From the NCBI RefSeq assembly GCF_000485595.1, contig NW_014578153.1:9131-73130 (forward strand): a stretch of DNA of 64,000 nucleotides, read 5' to 3'. Below are positions 10,525 to 21,279 of this stretch, in pieces; the first letter of the stretch is position 1, and each line of letters starts with the position of its first letter. Position numbers and translations under genes: made by a program. A model generated the notes under the pieces. That model saw nothing but the letters and a program-made list of their open reading frames with translations, was not told where the DNA came from and did no database searches. Source of the DNA: Priapulus caudatus. Its lineage: Eukaryota; Priapulida; Priapulimorpha; Priapulimorphida; Priapulidae.

Positions 10525-11640
10525 CAGTGCTGCCACTCAGGATATTACAAAAAAAGTATAAAATCTGTCCAGAAAAAGTATCAAAATTGTCTAAAAAAAG
10601 TATTAAAAAAGTATAAATTTGTATCAACCTACCATTTGTAGTCACTTGTTACCCTATACCTTATTATCGAATACATTATAGCCTATGTGCAGCATGTAAA
10701 CAAGCTTCAGGAATGATGTGTGCAATGTCCTGAGGAGTTGTCTCTTGAACCCTCAGTTTGGAATATGCAATGCAGTCCCTTGGCGAAAAAGGTCTGTGAG
10801 GCAGTAAATTTGTGTGTGGTGTTTGTGTGTTTCAAGATCCTAGCAAAGCAAGGAGTGCATGTGCTTGGCAAGCTAGAGGGGTGCCGGCGGGATGTCCCCC
10901 CAGAAAATGTGTGTAAAAATTGTGCAATTCGCTGCATTCTGGACACATTGTATGAGACTCTTGAATCTCTTTTTCTAGTTGCCAAATGTTTCGTCAGCAA
11001 GGCGGTTTTTTTGACAAATTTCAGTGAGGCAGCTCAGAATTTGAGCGAGGCGGCCTGCCTCGCTCGTGTCAATACAGGGAAAATACTGCAATGCTCTGTC
11101 ATTTGGTCACTGACAGCAGAGAGCTGAGGCCTAAATTAGAATATCGTTTGTTTGCCCTTACCCGACCGACCCACCAAAATCGGCCTGACTCAAATGATTT
11201 TATTTCAATTTTCAGAAATTTTTTTTTATTTACTCACATTCTTTTCCCCCATGTACGTCTCTAAGCGGGGCTTATGTCACCGGCGATTCACCGCGATTCA
11301 ACGCAACTGAAAGCAACTGAAAACCCACGCACGCGCTACTAGCCGCACGCGCTACTAGTACTACTCGCCGCAACTAGCATCTGGGCAACGGTAATCCACT
11401 GGGCAACGAGCGCTTTAATATGTCGATGCAACCATAGTTATTTATAGATTTCTATGGATGCAACTGGCATTGATCACATGATATGGGGAGTGCATTTGAT
11501 CGGCTGATTGTTTTTAAGTTCAACATCAACATAACAGCACGTACGTCAAGTAACAGTAACATAAATGTCTGGTTGCTCGGGTAGGCTGCTAGTCCTAAAA
11601 TCTGATTGCCCACCAAAATGTTTTGTTGCCCACCCACCGA
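10525..11640 (+). mobile_element. Element starting CAGTGCTGCCACT, right end unresolved
   Basis: Begins CAGTGCTGCCACT followed by AAAAAAGTAT repeats. An inverted relative ends AGTGGCAGCACTG at 21905. Shared sequence extends to the GTTTGTTTGCCCTT region (11144-11260 against 21590-21660 inverted). It contains a 135-codon ORF (10720-11127) with no recognisable domain. The CAG...CTG end suggests a hAT-like element. The right end and target duplication were not found. Confidence 0.5.
10720..11127 (+). CDS. Unrecognised ORF inside the CAGTGCTGCCACT element
   Basis: A 135-codon open frame with 12 or so Cys residues and no zinc-finger spacing I can assign. It lies wholly within an interspersed element and has no homologue elsewhere in this window; the copy at 21280-21905 lacks it. 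It may be a captured or chance ORF. No function is proposed. Confidence 0.2.
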   Translation: MQCPEELSLEPSVWNMQCSPLAKKVCEAVNLCVVFVCFKILAKQGVHVLGKLEGCRRDVPPENVCKNCAIRCILDTLYETLESLFLVAKCFVSKAVFLTNFSEAAQNLSEAACLARVNTGKILQCSVIWSLTAES

Positions 11641-11799
11641 CCAATAAATAGTTGTTTAATCCGACTCTACTTGTAATTTATTTACACTAATATAGTAATT
11701 TTTCATTGCAAATTCATAAGCATCTTCAGATAAGCCACCAGGCGCAGGCACCCACATTATCATATGTCTCATTGCTAGCATGTATCCATTACTATGGCT

Positions 11800-11848
11800 G
11801 ATAGGGTCTATGTCCCCCAGGGTACTATCGGAGGGTACCCTGGGTACG
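11800..11848. repeat. Fragment of the foldback element seen at 2170-2735
   Basis: Inverse copy of 2694-2740 (GGTACCCTCCGATAGTACC and GACATAGACCCTATCAG). It stops exactly where the truncated hAT-like MITE begins, so the two were joined by recombination or nested insertion. Confidence 0.6.
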
Positions 11849-12092
11849 ATTTAACAATTTGGCATAATAGTAGTACTAGTAGTAGTATAGTAGTAGTAGT
11901 AGTAGTAGTAGTAGTAGAGAATTGAGAAAAAAGAAAGGAATATTTGGTTAAGTTTTTATTGCAAAATAATAAAAATATAAAAAATAAGATAACATTTCAA
12001 TATTTTGGGGAATCGAATCGAAGGAATCGAATCGAGAGGCTAATATCGAGATACGGATTGAATCGAGAGGCTTGTGTATCGTTACAGCCCTA
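11849..12092 (-). mobile_element. Truncated inverted copy of the 5602-5994 hAT-like MITE
   Basis: Shares the AACAATTTGGCATAATAG segment, the TAG trinucleotide run, the GATTCGATTC region and the terminus ending ATCGTTACAGCCCTA, but lacks the opposite terminus. Inverted relative to the first copy. Confidence 0.8.
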
Positions 12093-12415
12093 GTATGTAC
12101 ACGAATCATTGCTATATGCATGAAAATTGGTTTCCTTTCCAGCTAGGCTGACCCCCTTGGGCTCCTGCACTAAACGTGTGTCATTAAGTTTTATAAAAGA
12201 TAATAAAGTATTATTATAATTATTATAAGTATTATAGTATAATTAATTAAACAAGCATCAAGGCAATGATATGTCATCTGTATATTGGAATCAACGGTTT
12301 ATACATAAAAAGACTGGTCATTTACCTCAACTAGTGAATGAGCTGTTAGCAGTACACTGGTGTATGCGCTAATAATTGTAATTCCCTGTCTGTCAATACT
12401 GTAGTTGTAATATAG

Positions 12416-12798
<383 letters not shown>

Positions 12799-12884
12799 TA
12801 GGTGCAAGTAAAAATTATTTTTTCAAGCCCTAACCCTGTAAGGGGCGGAAAAACACCACCCGGCAGGAAAGAGGGGTGGCCCGN

Positions 12885-14186
12885 ACGCACGCACGCACCC
12901 TGTGTAAGCCGTCACGCGCACGCACGCACGCATGCACGCACGTGTAGTGTTACGTTGCACACGCACGCACGACGCACTTATCTTACGGTGCACATGCATG
13001 CACGCACGCACCCGCACGTGCCTACCTGCAACACACATCGCACTAACGCACGCACGCAACACGATAGCCACACGTGTTACTACACAAGCACAGCACGCGA
13101 CGCACGCTCACGCAACTGTGTAACGTCCCACGCGCCACGCACCGCTCACGCATGCACGCACGTGTTACGTTGCACACGCACACGCATGCCGCACTCCTCC
13201 GCGTGTAGGCTTACACACCGCCGCACGCCGCACGTCCATGCATCGCCACGTGCTACCGTGCACACGCACGCCATGCACGCACGTGTTTAGGTACACCACC
13301 ATCGCACGGCGCACGACGTCTACGTTGCACATTGCATGTACGCTACGGCACGCACGTGTACCTACACACACACGCCACGTACGCACGCACGCACACATGC
13401 AACACACGTTTGTACCTACACAGCACGCCCACGGTGATCTGCACCGCACTGCACGGGTACAGCGTCCACGCGCACGCTACGCACGCTACTTGCACGCACG
13501 TGTACGTTGCACGTGCACACGCCACCACGCACGGCCACGTCTTACGGGCACATGCATGCCACGCACGCACGCACTCGTGTACCTGCACACACACGCACGT
13601 ACGCACGCAACCACACATGCCCACAACGCTGTACCTACACAAGCACGCACGGCCACGCACGCACGCACTGTGTACGTTCCCACGCGGGCACGCGACGCAC
13701 GCAATTGCACGGCATCACGGTACGTGCAAACCACGGCATGCACCGCACGTGTAAGGACACACGCACGCACGACGCGATGCACGCACGGTCCACCCGTCGC
13801 CCACGACCACGCATGCACGCACGTGTAGAGGCAACCGCACGCCCACGCACGTCATGCAACGCACGGATGTACGTCACACGCACCGCATGCCACGCACGTG
13901 TATACACACGCACGCATGCACGGATCGTGACCGTGCACCACGTGTACGTAACACGCACGCACGCACGCCACACGCCACGTCTACGTGCCCACATGCACAC
14001 GCGCTTCACACACGCACGCACGCACGCCAGCGTTACACGCACCGCACTGCACTCATGCACGCCACGTGTGCGTGCACACGCACGCATGCACGCACGCTGT
14101 AGAGTGGTACACACGCACGCACGCACGCACGTGTAGGTGCGCACGCACGCCACGTGTACGTTGCACATGCGACGCACGCACGCATT
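12885..14186. repeat. Noisy 1.3-kb copy of the ACGC array
   Basis: Same words as 4340-5532 in the same orientation (for example GTGTACCTACAC with ACACATGC), but broken by many single-base insertions and deletions. An N sits at 12884, just before it. The contrast with the clean array suggests uncorrected long-read sequence. The ORFs within it are artefacts. Confidence 0.85.
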
Positions 14187-14974
14187 GAAGATGAAGATTG
14201 AAAACAGGTTATTTGTGCTAAGACATACATAAATACAGAAGTACATCGCTTATAAAAGAAACATAATTACATGTAAGAAGTCAATTTTAATCAGTTAAGC
14301 ACGGAGTGGCGAAGGACACTTAAGTCATCTAGTCTGCCACCCCCAAGGGTAGATTAAACGTAAACAGCGCCGAATAACATAATGGTAATGCAAGAATTTC
14401 ATATAAGCAGCAATTAAGTGGAGAGCACGTTATGTCAAATTCAAGCAGTAATAGCCAAGCAGTTTAAATCAATGAGAAAAAGTGTAGGTAAACAAATATG
14501 TAATGAAACAAATATACAATGAATATAGAATGAGCAAGGAGATACTGTACAACTTTAAGGATTATGCAAGATACATCAAGTTAAAACATTCAACAAGCTC
14601 AAACATAAATTGATCAAATTAATAACAACAAAACATAGCAGGAAGAAGCAAAGAATGCGGAGGATACAAAACAAAAACAAAAGACTTTTCACATATGTAA
14701 GCATAGCGAAATTATCACAGTAGATGCCATTAATTATTTAATACCATAAAAAGGAACTCATATATTGTACAGGAAGGTTGCGTACAAAAAATACGTAGGT
14801 TAGTGAAAAAACACGTGGACAATAAATAAAATTCAATAATAATATAAAATTATATAATAATATAAATAAACAAATCAGTGAAAATGATAACGCATGCACT
14901 CACGCATGCACGCACGCACGTTTACATACGCACGCACGCACGCACGAATAATAAATCGGTAATAATCGCTATCG
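14187..14974. other. AT-rich interval, no gene recognised
   Basis: Non-coding AT-rich sequence with a short ACGC patch at 14893-14946. The words near 14300-14345 (GACTTAAGTG... on the minus strand) resemble 3' ends of some non-LTR elements, but too weakly to call. Confidence 0.4.
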
Positions 14975-15129
14975 GGTGTTGTCGTGTAGACGCTACATAA
15001 TCGCTAACTCGAGTTAGCTTAACTCGAGTTAAGGTTCGTCGTGTAGACGCTACATAATCGCTAACTCGAGTTAACGCTTAACTCGAGTTAGCTTAACTTG
15101 AGTTAAGGTTCGTCGTGTAGACGAGGCTA
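14975..15129. repeat. Tandem XhoI-palindrome repeats and right terminus of the TIR element
   Basis: Two units of about 65 bp, each holding GTCGTGTAGACGCTACATAA and CTCGAG-centred palindromes. The end (15110-15127) is the inverted match of 3377-3394 (16 of 18 bases). TA at 15128-15129 matches TA at 3375-3376, the likely target duplication. Confidence 0.65.
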
Positions 15130-16085
15130 GTATACGCATGCTATCGTGCTATACGCAGCCGCAGAGCCGTTCACACTTCGGTTACTCGCTCGTTCAAAGG
15201 GACAATTAATCTAGCTCCGTTTTTGAAGCGATTCCTAACACTACTATCCAGGTGTTCACATTTTGCAACAATCGAAAAATATCGATTGTTTAGTATACTA
15301 TCTGCGATAAATATCGTGTTTCACTTTACCATCGATGCATTGCCATCGAGACAAAAAATATAGATAGTTATCGATAGTTCGATGCATCGTTACACCCCTA
15401 ATAAAAATGTATTGAAATGAGATGCCCTACAGAAAAAAAGTTTACTCATTTGAAAATGTCCATGTAGTACTATGTATGGATGTCCATCAAGAGAATTAAT
15501 ACACAATATCCACAGAGTATTTTCAGATTCAGAATTTTGTCTGTGTCCATGTATTTTATTCTTCCTGCTCTTCTGGATCTGCCAGTCCACAATTTTGGGG
15601 TTCTAGTGTTTTTGGTTTGGCATGTCTTGACAAACGAGTCTCGTCCTCTCCTTCCCAATCTCTGATTCCAGATGACACCATATCAGGTTGTGGGATCCAA
15701 ATTGGCATTCCTGAATCTTCTGTCCTGAAGAAAGACTTTGTACAATGGTAGCCCTCATTTTCCCCAAACTTGGGACTGGGCTACCCTTTCCATTCCTTGT
15801 GAAGTTTACAATTTTTGTCCTCTGTCTTCTTTGGCTGTCACAAAAACAATGTCATGACTTGCAGCAATGGTACATGCAGCTGCAAGTCATTTGCATCTCG
15901 TGGCTCCTGCATTTCAAGCTGTATACCCTATATTTAACTTGTGAAAAGAAAAAAAATTATATTCCTACCTACCCATGTTTTTGCAGGAAAGAAATTTTTT
16001 TTTTTAATACCTACCTACCTACCCTAATTTTCACAATCCATGTGACCCGAACCAAAGGTATTTTTTTGTTTGGCCTAAGCGTTAC
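15130..16085 (+). repeat. Right half of repeat R1 with an internal insertion
   Basis: 15130-15285 and 15898-16075 together are the reverse complement of 58450-58775. Between them is extra sequence whose first part ends ATCGTTACACCCCTAA at about 15402, a hAT-like terminus. The remainder, to about 15890, has no recognised feature. Confidence 0.6.
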
Positions 16086-16189
16086 GTACGTAAGCGTACG
16101 TAAGCGTTTTATTACGGTACGTACGGACTCGTTTTTTTACAAATGATTGATTCTTTTATGCGTGTCGATGGAGCAAGATCACGACAAAG

Positions 16190-16434
16190 TTGGTGACAAA
16201 TAGAATAATAAAAAAATCAATTAAGCAAAGGTGGATAGATGTTGTCGATCTTGTAACCGGCGGTGTCAATGTATCCACAGAAGTGGACGATGCCTTGGGC
16301 GGCGGGCACGTCAAAGTTTCGCTGAGAACAAGAACTGGTACAGAGAGCTTTGAAGCTCACTACGATGATCCAATATCAACAACTTATGAATTTGAAAAGG
16401 ACTTAAAATATGCTAAAATTGTGGTAGATATTAC
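16190..16434 (+). CDS. Unrecognised coding-like segment cut by Gypsy2
   Basis: An open frame of about 81 codons with balanced protein-like composition (DVVDLVTGGVNVSTEVDD, then a Gly-rich turn and alternating beta-like segments). The Gypsy2 target site falls inside its last codons, and joining the flanks would continue the frame into sequence after 21224, where a G|GTAGGC donor-like site follows. I do not recognise the family. It may be an exon of a host gene disrupted at its 3' edge, or a chance ORF. Confidence 0.3.
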
Positions 16435-16626
16435 TGTTGATAACGTGTAGGTTCAACAAATAAAAGGACGAACACAGATCCCGAGTCAAGTCTTTACGCC
16501 ATGTTTACTCCGAATCCCTTTAGTACATCGCTATGCATTATGGGACTGACAGGTACATTTATATACCGGAACCACTCTGGACAATGAAACGAAACTACAA
16601 GCATACGTTTACACAGTATATCAACA
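16435..16626 (-). repeat. Gypsy2 3' LTR
   Basis: 192 bp. In element orientation it starts TGTTGATATACTGTG and ends ACGTTATCAACA. The upstream polypurine tract (16627-16639, AAAGAAAAGGGGA on the minus strand) lies directly against it. Confidence 0.88.
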
Positions 16627-16873
16627 TCCCCTTTTCTTTAGGTTTAAAGTATTTCTAGAACTTTAAAAGAAAAATAAACTTTACCATAAAGCTAAATGTA
16701 ACAATAATGCACGTTATTGAATTTCTGCACTGTGAACCAAACATTACGTGAAATATAACAAATAAACTTCAGTCTTTGCACCAAATTCACGATGCTTCAA
16801 ATATTGTCACTGATTAACAAAACTCACTGTAAAATTAACTCACTGTCAAATTCAGTACAAGTCTTTTCCACTT

Positions 16874-17344
16874 TCACTGATATGAAATACTAAACATGAA
16901 AACACAAACATATTCACATGTCATGTCCACTACTTGTAGTACACGAGTATACCATGCATGAAAGTTACTGAACATAGTCACTCTAGTCAGATAAGAGGGT
17001 TTTCTCACCGCTCGTTTGGGTCTGAAATTTGCATTACTCTCTGGTATGGGAGTACTGATTACCAGTTCTTGCTTGTTCTCACTAGTACCAGTGCTACTGT
17101 CATTTGAGTTTTCCTGCATGTTCGTCACCACTGTAGTCGAGTTATCAGGACTGGTTGTTACCGGAACGGCATTCTCCTCGCGCATGATGCTCCGATAGGG
17201 GGATCTGTCACGTATTTTTGGTGTCGTGTCGATCATCGTTGGTCTCATATGTATGCGATTCCGCCTATAAATAGCACCATCGGGACCTTTCACCTCGTAC
17301 GTCCTGGGACCCACGGGGAATTCACAATCTTTCCGGGTTTCCAC
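16874..17344 (-). CDS. Gypsy2 pol C-terminal tail in a shifted frame
   Basis: Overlaps the end of the pol frame and encodes the usual Gypsy tail: DGAIYRRNRIHMRPT, then a Ser/Thr/Asn-rich stretch and RPKRAVRKPSYLTR. In relatives this tail is continuous with integrase, so a single frameshift near 17300 most likely separates them here. The N-terminal Met is arbitrary. Confidence 0.7.
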   Translation of the reverse strand: METRKDCEFPVGPRTYEVKGPDGAIYRRNRIHMRPTMIDTTPKIRDRSPYRSIMREENAVPVTTSPDNSTTVVTNMQENSNDSSTGTSENKQELVISTPIPESNANFRPKRAVRKPSYLTRVTMFSNFHAWYTRVLQVVDMTCEYVCVFMFSISYQ

Positions 17345-20319
17345 TGCATGCTTCCTTCCAGGTGTTGGAAGAATACTGTGTCGTTGACGTTCAACGTTGA
17401 GAGTTTCTTCGCTTTCGCGTCATGATGTTTCTTTACGGACTTCTTTCTCAGGAGTCGTCTTTCTTCCACCTTTCTTTTGTCTGTGGGTTGTCGGTTTATG
17501 CTTGGCAGAAAACTTCTTGTTTTCCGACCAAACATCATTTCTGCTGGGCTGAGCAATATATCCTGACGGGGTGTATTACGTTGCTCCAGTATCGCTTCAT
17601 ACGGATCTCCTCCATCCTTTTGGGTCTTCGTGAGAAGATTTTTCATCACCTTCACGGCTGCTTCCGCTTTGCCGTTGGCACTTTGGTGCATGGGAGACGA
17701 TGTCTCGTGTCTGATTCCCCATGTCTCGACAAAATGTTTGAATTCCGCACTAACAAATTGCGGACCACCATCTGACATAATCAGCTGTGGTATTCCAAAT
17801 CTTGCGAATTGTCTCTTTAGAATCTTCACAATTCTGGCACTTGTCATTGATTCTACTGGCTCAACTTCTATGAAACCTGAATAGTAGTCGACGACCACTA
17901 AGTAGTGTTTCCCTAGAACTTCAAATAAGTCCATTCCCACCTTTTGCCAGGGGGCATCTCCATCTTCATGCTGTCGCAATGGTTCTCGCGAGTTTCTCGG
18001 CTTTCCTTCTTGACATGTTTCGCATGTGTCAGCTAATTGTTTTATGTCACCAGCCATCCCTGGCCAGTATACAGTTCCACGGGCTCGTCTCAACATACTG
18101 TCATAGCCCAAATGTGCGCTGTGGAGTCTCGCCTTTATACTCGGTCTCAGTTTTGATGGGATTACAATTGCTTCACCTTTGACTATAATTCCGTCCACAC
18201 AACTTAGTGAATCACGGAGGTCAAAATATGGTAATGCACAAGAAGGAATGTTCGTCTTCTCAGTTGGCCATCCTTCACGTATCAGCTCAATGATGACTTG
18301 TAAACTGTCATCAGAATTTGTTGCTTCTCGAATCTCCTCGAGACGTGCATCAGGTATATTGCCAAACACTTGCACTGCCATGATGCGTAGACGATCGTCA
18401 TGATTTCCCTGTTGAGAATCCAGGTGTGCTCGACTGAGTGTGTCTGCCAATACCAAGTTCACGCCTTTTATGAACACAAACTCGACGTCATATCGGTTGT
18501 ATCTCATCATGATATCTTGGAGTCTCTTTGGCGCCATGCTGAGTGGTTTCTTCAAGATTGAGGCTAGTGGCTTGTGGTCATTCTCCACCTTTACTGGTCT
18601 GCCATAGGTGTATTGGTCAAAACGTTCCAGACCAAACAAAACTGCCAAAGCTTCCTTCTCGATTTGTGCCCACTTCTGTTCACTGGGTGTCAGTGCACGC
18701 GATGCGTACTCTATTGGACGGCCATCTTGCAAGAGTACAGCGCCAAGACCATGTTGACTACTGTCCACTTGTATCACTACTTCTTTAGATACATCAAAGT
18801 ATGCCAAGCATGGAGCTTCGGTCAGGCTTCTTGTCAGAGTTGTAAATGCGTTCACACACTCTGGCGACCAGATGAACTCTGTGCCTTTCCGTGTCAGGGC
18901 TCTGAGTGGCTCAAGTGTTCCGGCCAAATCTGGGACGAACCGGGACATATATTGGGCCATCCCACACAGACGTCTAACACCCGCAATGTCAGTCGGTGCA
19001 GGCATGTCACGCACTGCTTGTACCTTCGACTCGTCTACTTTTACACCTTCACTGGTGATTCGATGTCCATGGAACACAATTTCTCTGAGGCCCGTCTGTT
19101 GCTTGTCTGGGTTCAGGAGTATGTGCTGTTCTGCACACCTCTGCAAGACTTTCTCCAGTTTTCTCTTGTTGTCACGCTCCGCTTCTTCTTGGCTTCGACC
19201 ACATCCGGCGATAATGATGTCATCCACAATGCTGAACACACCGTCTAGATCACCCAAGGCTTCATCCAATTTCCGTTGGAAGATTTCTGAAGATACCTTC
19301 AATCCAAAAGGTAGTCTGGTCCATCTATAGCGACCAAATGGTGTGATCATTGTTGTGAGAATGCTCGATGCATCGTCTAGTCGAACATGCCAGTATGCTT
19401 CCTGTATGTCTAACTTGCTGAACACACGTGCGTTTTTCAGCTTTGGCAGGACGTCGTCAAGAACAGATAGTCGGTAATGTTCACGCTTCAGGGCGGTGTT
19501 CAATGGCTGGGGGTCTATGCACAAACGCAGTTTTCCGTTAGACTTGTGCACAACGGCCATCTGACTTACCCACTCACTGGGTTCAGTCACTGGAACTAAA
19601 ACACCTTTGTCGACTAGTCTGTTTAGCTCCTCCTTCACCGGCTCCTCTATAGCGATAGGTATCTTCCGACATGGGAGTACTTTCGAGGGTACTGTCTTGT
19701 CGATGGTCAGGGTGGCTTCCCCTATATCACCAAGTTGTGGAGTTTTGACCTGAGAGATGAAACAATCTTCATTTATGGTCACAAAACCAAGATCCTGAAT
19801 GGTCTTCAAACCAAGCAGATTGGTCAGTCCATTTGGAACCACGATGAAAACGACATCTGATTCTTCGTTCGTGCGACAGTTCTTGACTTTCAGAGTACAT
19901 TGTCCACGAGGTTTCACCTTAGTCTTGTTCCACATGTTCAACTGAATTTTGGTTGGGCCGACTTGGTCTTTTCTCACATGCTTCTGACAAATCGTGTTGA
20001 CGTCCGCCGCACTGTCTAATTGGAACTTCACTTTATTGTCATTCACTAGCATGGTTGCTGCAACATGTTCCTTCTTGTTCTTGAACGCCATCAACCACGC
20101 TTCATCATGTTCCTCATCATATTCAGGGGATTGGGCTACAGCATGTACCCTCCTCTTACACTTTTTCCTGAAGTGGTTTCTCCCCTTACATTTGTCACAT
20201 ATTTGTCCCCAAGCCGGACACTTCTCTCTCCCTCTCTCGTGGTCATAGCCACAAAAATCACAGTTAATTATGTTCGATTTGTCTGCAGGCCTATTACCTT
20301 TCCGGTGTTCTGTGTGCAT
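17290..20319 (-). CDS. Gypsy2 pol polyprotein
   Basis: An uninterrupted 1009-codon frame. Domains in order: paired Cys motifs of a zinc knuckle (residues 20-54, CDKCKGRNHFRKKC), aspartic protease with LDSAAD at 101-106 (Asp-Ser-Ala in place of the common Asp-Ser/Thr-Gly, as in many Gypsy elements), reverse transcriptase (about 215-390) with LPFGL at 336-340 and the catalytic box IVDD at 364-367, RNase H (about 510-630, Asp 519, NDHKPL, ADTLSR), integrase zinc finger (His 733/736, Cys 766/769), and integrase core with Asp 797, Asp 850 and Glu 886. All expected catalytic residues are present. The frame gives way to a second one (16874-17344) at the C-terminus. The ATG used is only the first in the open frame; translation may depend on gag-pol fusion or a frameshift. 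Confidence 0.9.
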   Translation of the reverse strand: MHTEHRKGNRPADKSNIINCDFCGYDHERGREKCPAWGQICDKCKGRNHFRKKCKRRVHAVAQSPEYDEEHDEAWLMAFKNKKEHVAATMLVNDNKVKFQLDSAADVNTICQKHVRKDQVGPTKIQLNMWNKTKVKPRGQCTLKVKNCRTNEESDVVFIVVPNGLTNLLGLKTIQDLGFVTINEDCFISQVKTPQLGDIGEATLTIDKTVPSKVLPCRKIPIAIEEPVKEELNRLVDKGVLVPVTEPSEWVSQMAVVHKSNGKLRLCIDPQPLNTALKREHYRLSVLDDVLPKLKNARVFSKLDIQEAYWHVRLDDASSILTTMITPFGRYRWTRLPFGLKVSSEIFQRKLDEALGDLDGVFSIVDDIIIAGCGRSQEEAERDNKRKLEKVLQRCAEQHILLNPDKQQTGLREIVFHGHRITSEGVKVDESKVQAVRDMPAPTDIAGVRRLCGMAQYMSRFVPDLAGTLEPLRALTRKGTEFIWSPECVNAFTTLTRSLTEAPCLAYFDVSKEVVIQVDSSQHGLGAVLLQDGRPIEYASRALTPSEQKWAQIEKEALAVLFGLERFDQYTYGRPVKVENDHKPLASILKKPLSMAPKRLQDIMMRYNRYDVEFVFIKGVNLVLADTLSRAHLDSQQGNHDDRLRIMAVQVFGNIPDARLEEIREATNSDDSLQVIIELIREGWPTEKTNIPSCALPYFDLRDSLSCVDGIIVKGEAIVIPSKLRPSIKARLHSAHLGYDSMLRRARGTVYWPGMAGDIKQLADTCETCQEGKPRNSREPLRQHEDGDAPWQKVGMDLFEVLGKHYLVVVDYYSGFIEVEPVESMTSARIVKILKRQFARFGIPQLIMSDGGPQFVSAEFKHFVETWGIRHETSSPMHQSANGKAEAAVKVMKNLLTKTQKDGGDPYEAILEQRNTPRQDILLSPAEMMFGRKTRSFLPSINRQPTDKRKVEERRLLRKKSVKKHHDAKAKKLSTLNVNDTVFFQHLEGSMQWKPGKIVNSPWVPGRTR

Positions 20320-20348
20320 TCTGATGTTTCTCTTTAGCAGGCCTAGGG

Positions 20349-20880
20349 CTAGGGCCTAGGCCTAGGGCCAACTTTATTTACCCTCTGTGCACCGGAAGTA
20401 GCATCACGAATTTCCTTCACATGTTTGTTAGACCGTTCAAACGCTCTACATATCGTGATAGCTCTGTCAAGTGTCAATTTCTCTTCACGTAGTAACAGTT
20501 CTTGTAGCTTACCAGTTACGCTGAAAACGATCTTGTCTCGTAGCATCCTGTCAGTTTCCTTGAAGTTGCACATCGATGCACGTGTCCTCAAATCTGTCAA
20601 GAATTTGTCGAACGGATCTTGAAACGGTGCGTTCCAAAATCTGTGTGACTCGAGCACCTCGTTGCTACGGGGGTTACAATATGTCGCCTAGGCGTCCAAC
20701 ACTTTCACGGGGTCATCTTTGTCCCCAGCCTCTCCCCATGTTAACTGATCATAGATCTCGGAAACTATACGTCCTGCACAGTTCAAAATTATAGGCCGTT
20801 TGAACTGGTTTGTCCTTTGCGTCCGCACGGAGGCTGCCAATAGAGTTGCTAACTGGCGACGCCATTTCTTGAAATTTTCC
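20349..20880 (-). pseudogene. Gypsy2 gag, broken
   Basis: The minus strand encodes a Gypsy gag in more than one frame: an N-terminal helical part read from about 20880 to 20700, then LESHRFWNAPFQDPFDKFLT, KETDRMLRDKIVFSV, the LLREEKLTLDRAITICRAFE motif, all typical of the capsid region. A stop or frame change near 20690 divides it. The boundary with pol (20320-20350) is a CCTAGG-rich low-complexity run, where the two frames part. Gag would form the particle; this copy looks inactive. Confidence 0.7.
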
Positions 20881-21023
20881 GGGACATTGCCAGAACATCA
20901 CTCTACTAAGGTGGTGGTATCTGAAAATTTGCTTCGGCCATGGCCGTTGGAACGCCGACTCACTTTTCCTCATATTGCGCTGTTCCAGCGCTTGTTTGTT
21001 GTGTGTGTGTGGTGTGTCCCCAT

Positions 21024-21219
21024 CGTTGATAACGTGTAGGTTCGAACGCAATTAAAAGGAACGAACACAGATCCCGAGTCAAGTCTTTACGCCATGTTTA
21101 CTCCGAATACCTTTAGTACATCGCTATGCATTATGGGACTGACAGGTACATTTATATACCGGAACCACTCTGGACAATGAAACGAAACTACAAGCATACG
21201 TTTACACAGTATATCAACA
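21024..21219 (-). repeat. Gypsy2 5' LTR
   Basis: 196 bp, near-identical to 16435-16626. Its last base pair is changed: the element-strand end reads ATCAACG instead of CAACA. A standard primer-binding site is not obvious in the bases that follow. Confidence 0.85.
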
Positions 21220-21279
21220 ATCACGGGTAGGCCTAGTACTAGTCAAACAAAGCCTGAGTCTGTAGATGCCACCGGACCG

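Larger units (their letters stand above)
16435..21219 (-). mobile_element. Gypsy retrotransposon Gypsy2, near-complete, minus strand
   Basis: 4.8-kb element with matching LTRs (16435-16626 and 21024-21219), a polypurine tract beside the 3' LTR, gag remnants and an open pol. The flanks are ATTAC (16430-16434) and ATCAC (21220-21224), a 5-bp target duplication with one change. LTRs differ by a handful of substitutions and small indels, so insertion is fairly recent. The domain order PR-RT-RNase H-IN is that of the Gypsy class. Confidence 0.9.

Noticed and set aside
12802-14246. ORFs up to 209 codons in the second ACGC array
   Set aside because: Same artefact, and frames are further shuffled by probable sequencing indels.
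15745-16146. 133-codon ORF
   Set aside because: Mostly within repeat R1 and poly-T or CTACCTAC runs; composition is Phe/Leu/Cys-rich as expected from AT-rich DNA.
17422-19330. Plus-strand ORFs of 117, 152 and 224 codons
   Set aside because: Shadows of the minus-strand Gypsy2 pol frame, which has domains and catalytic residues.
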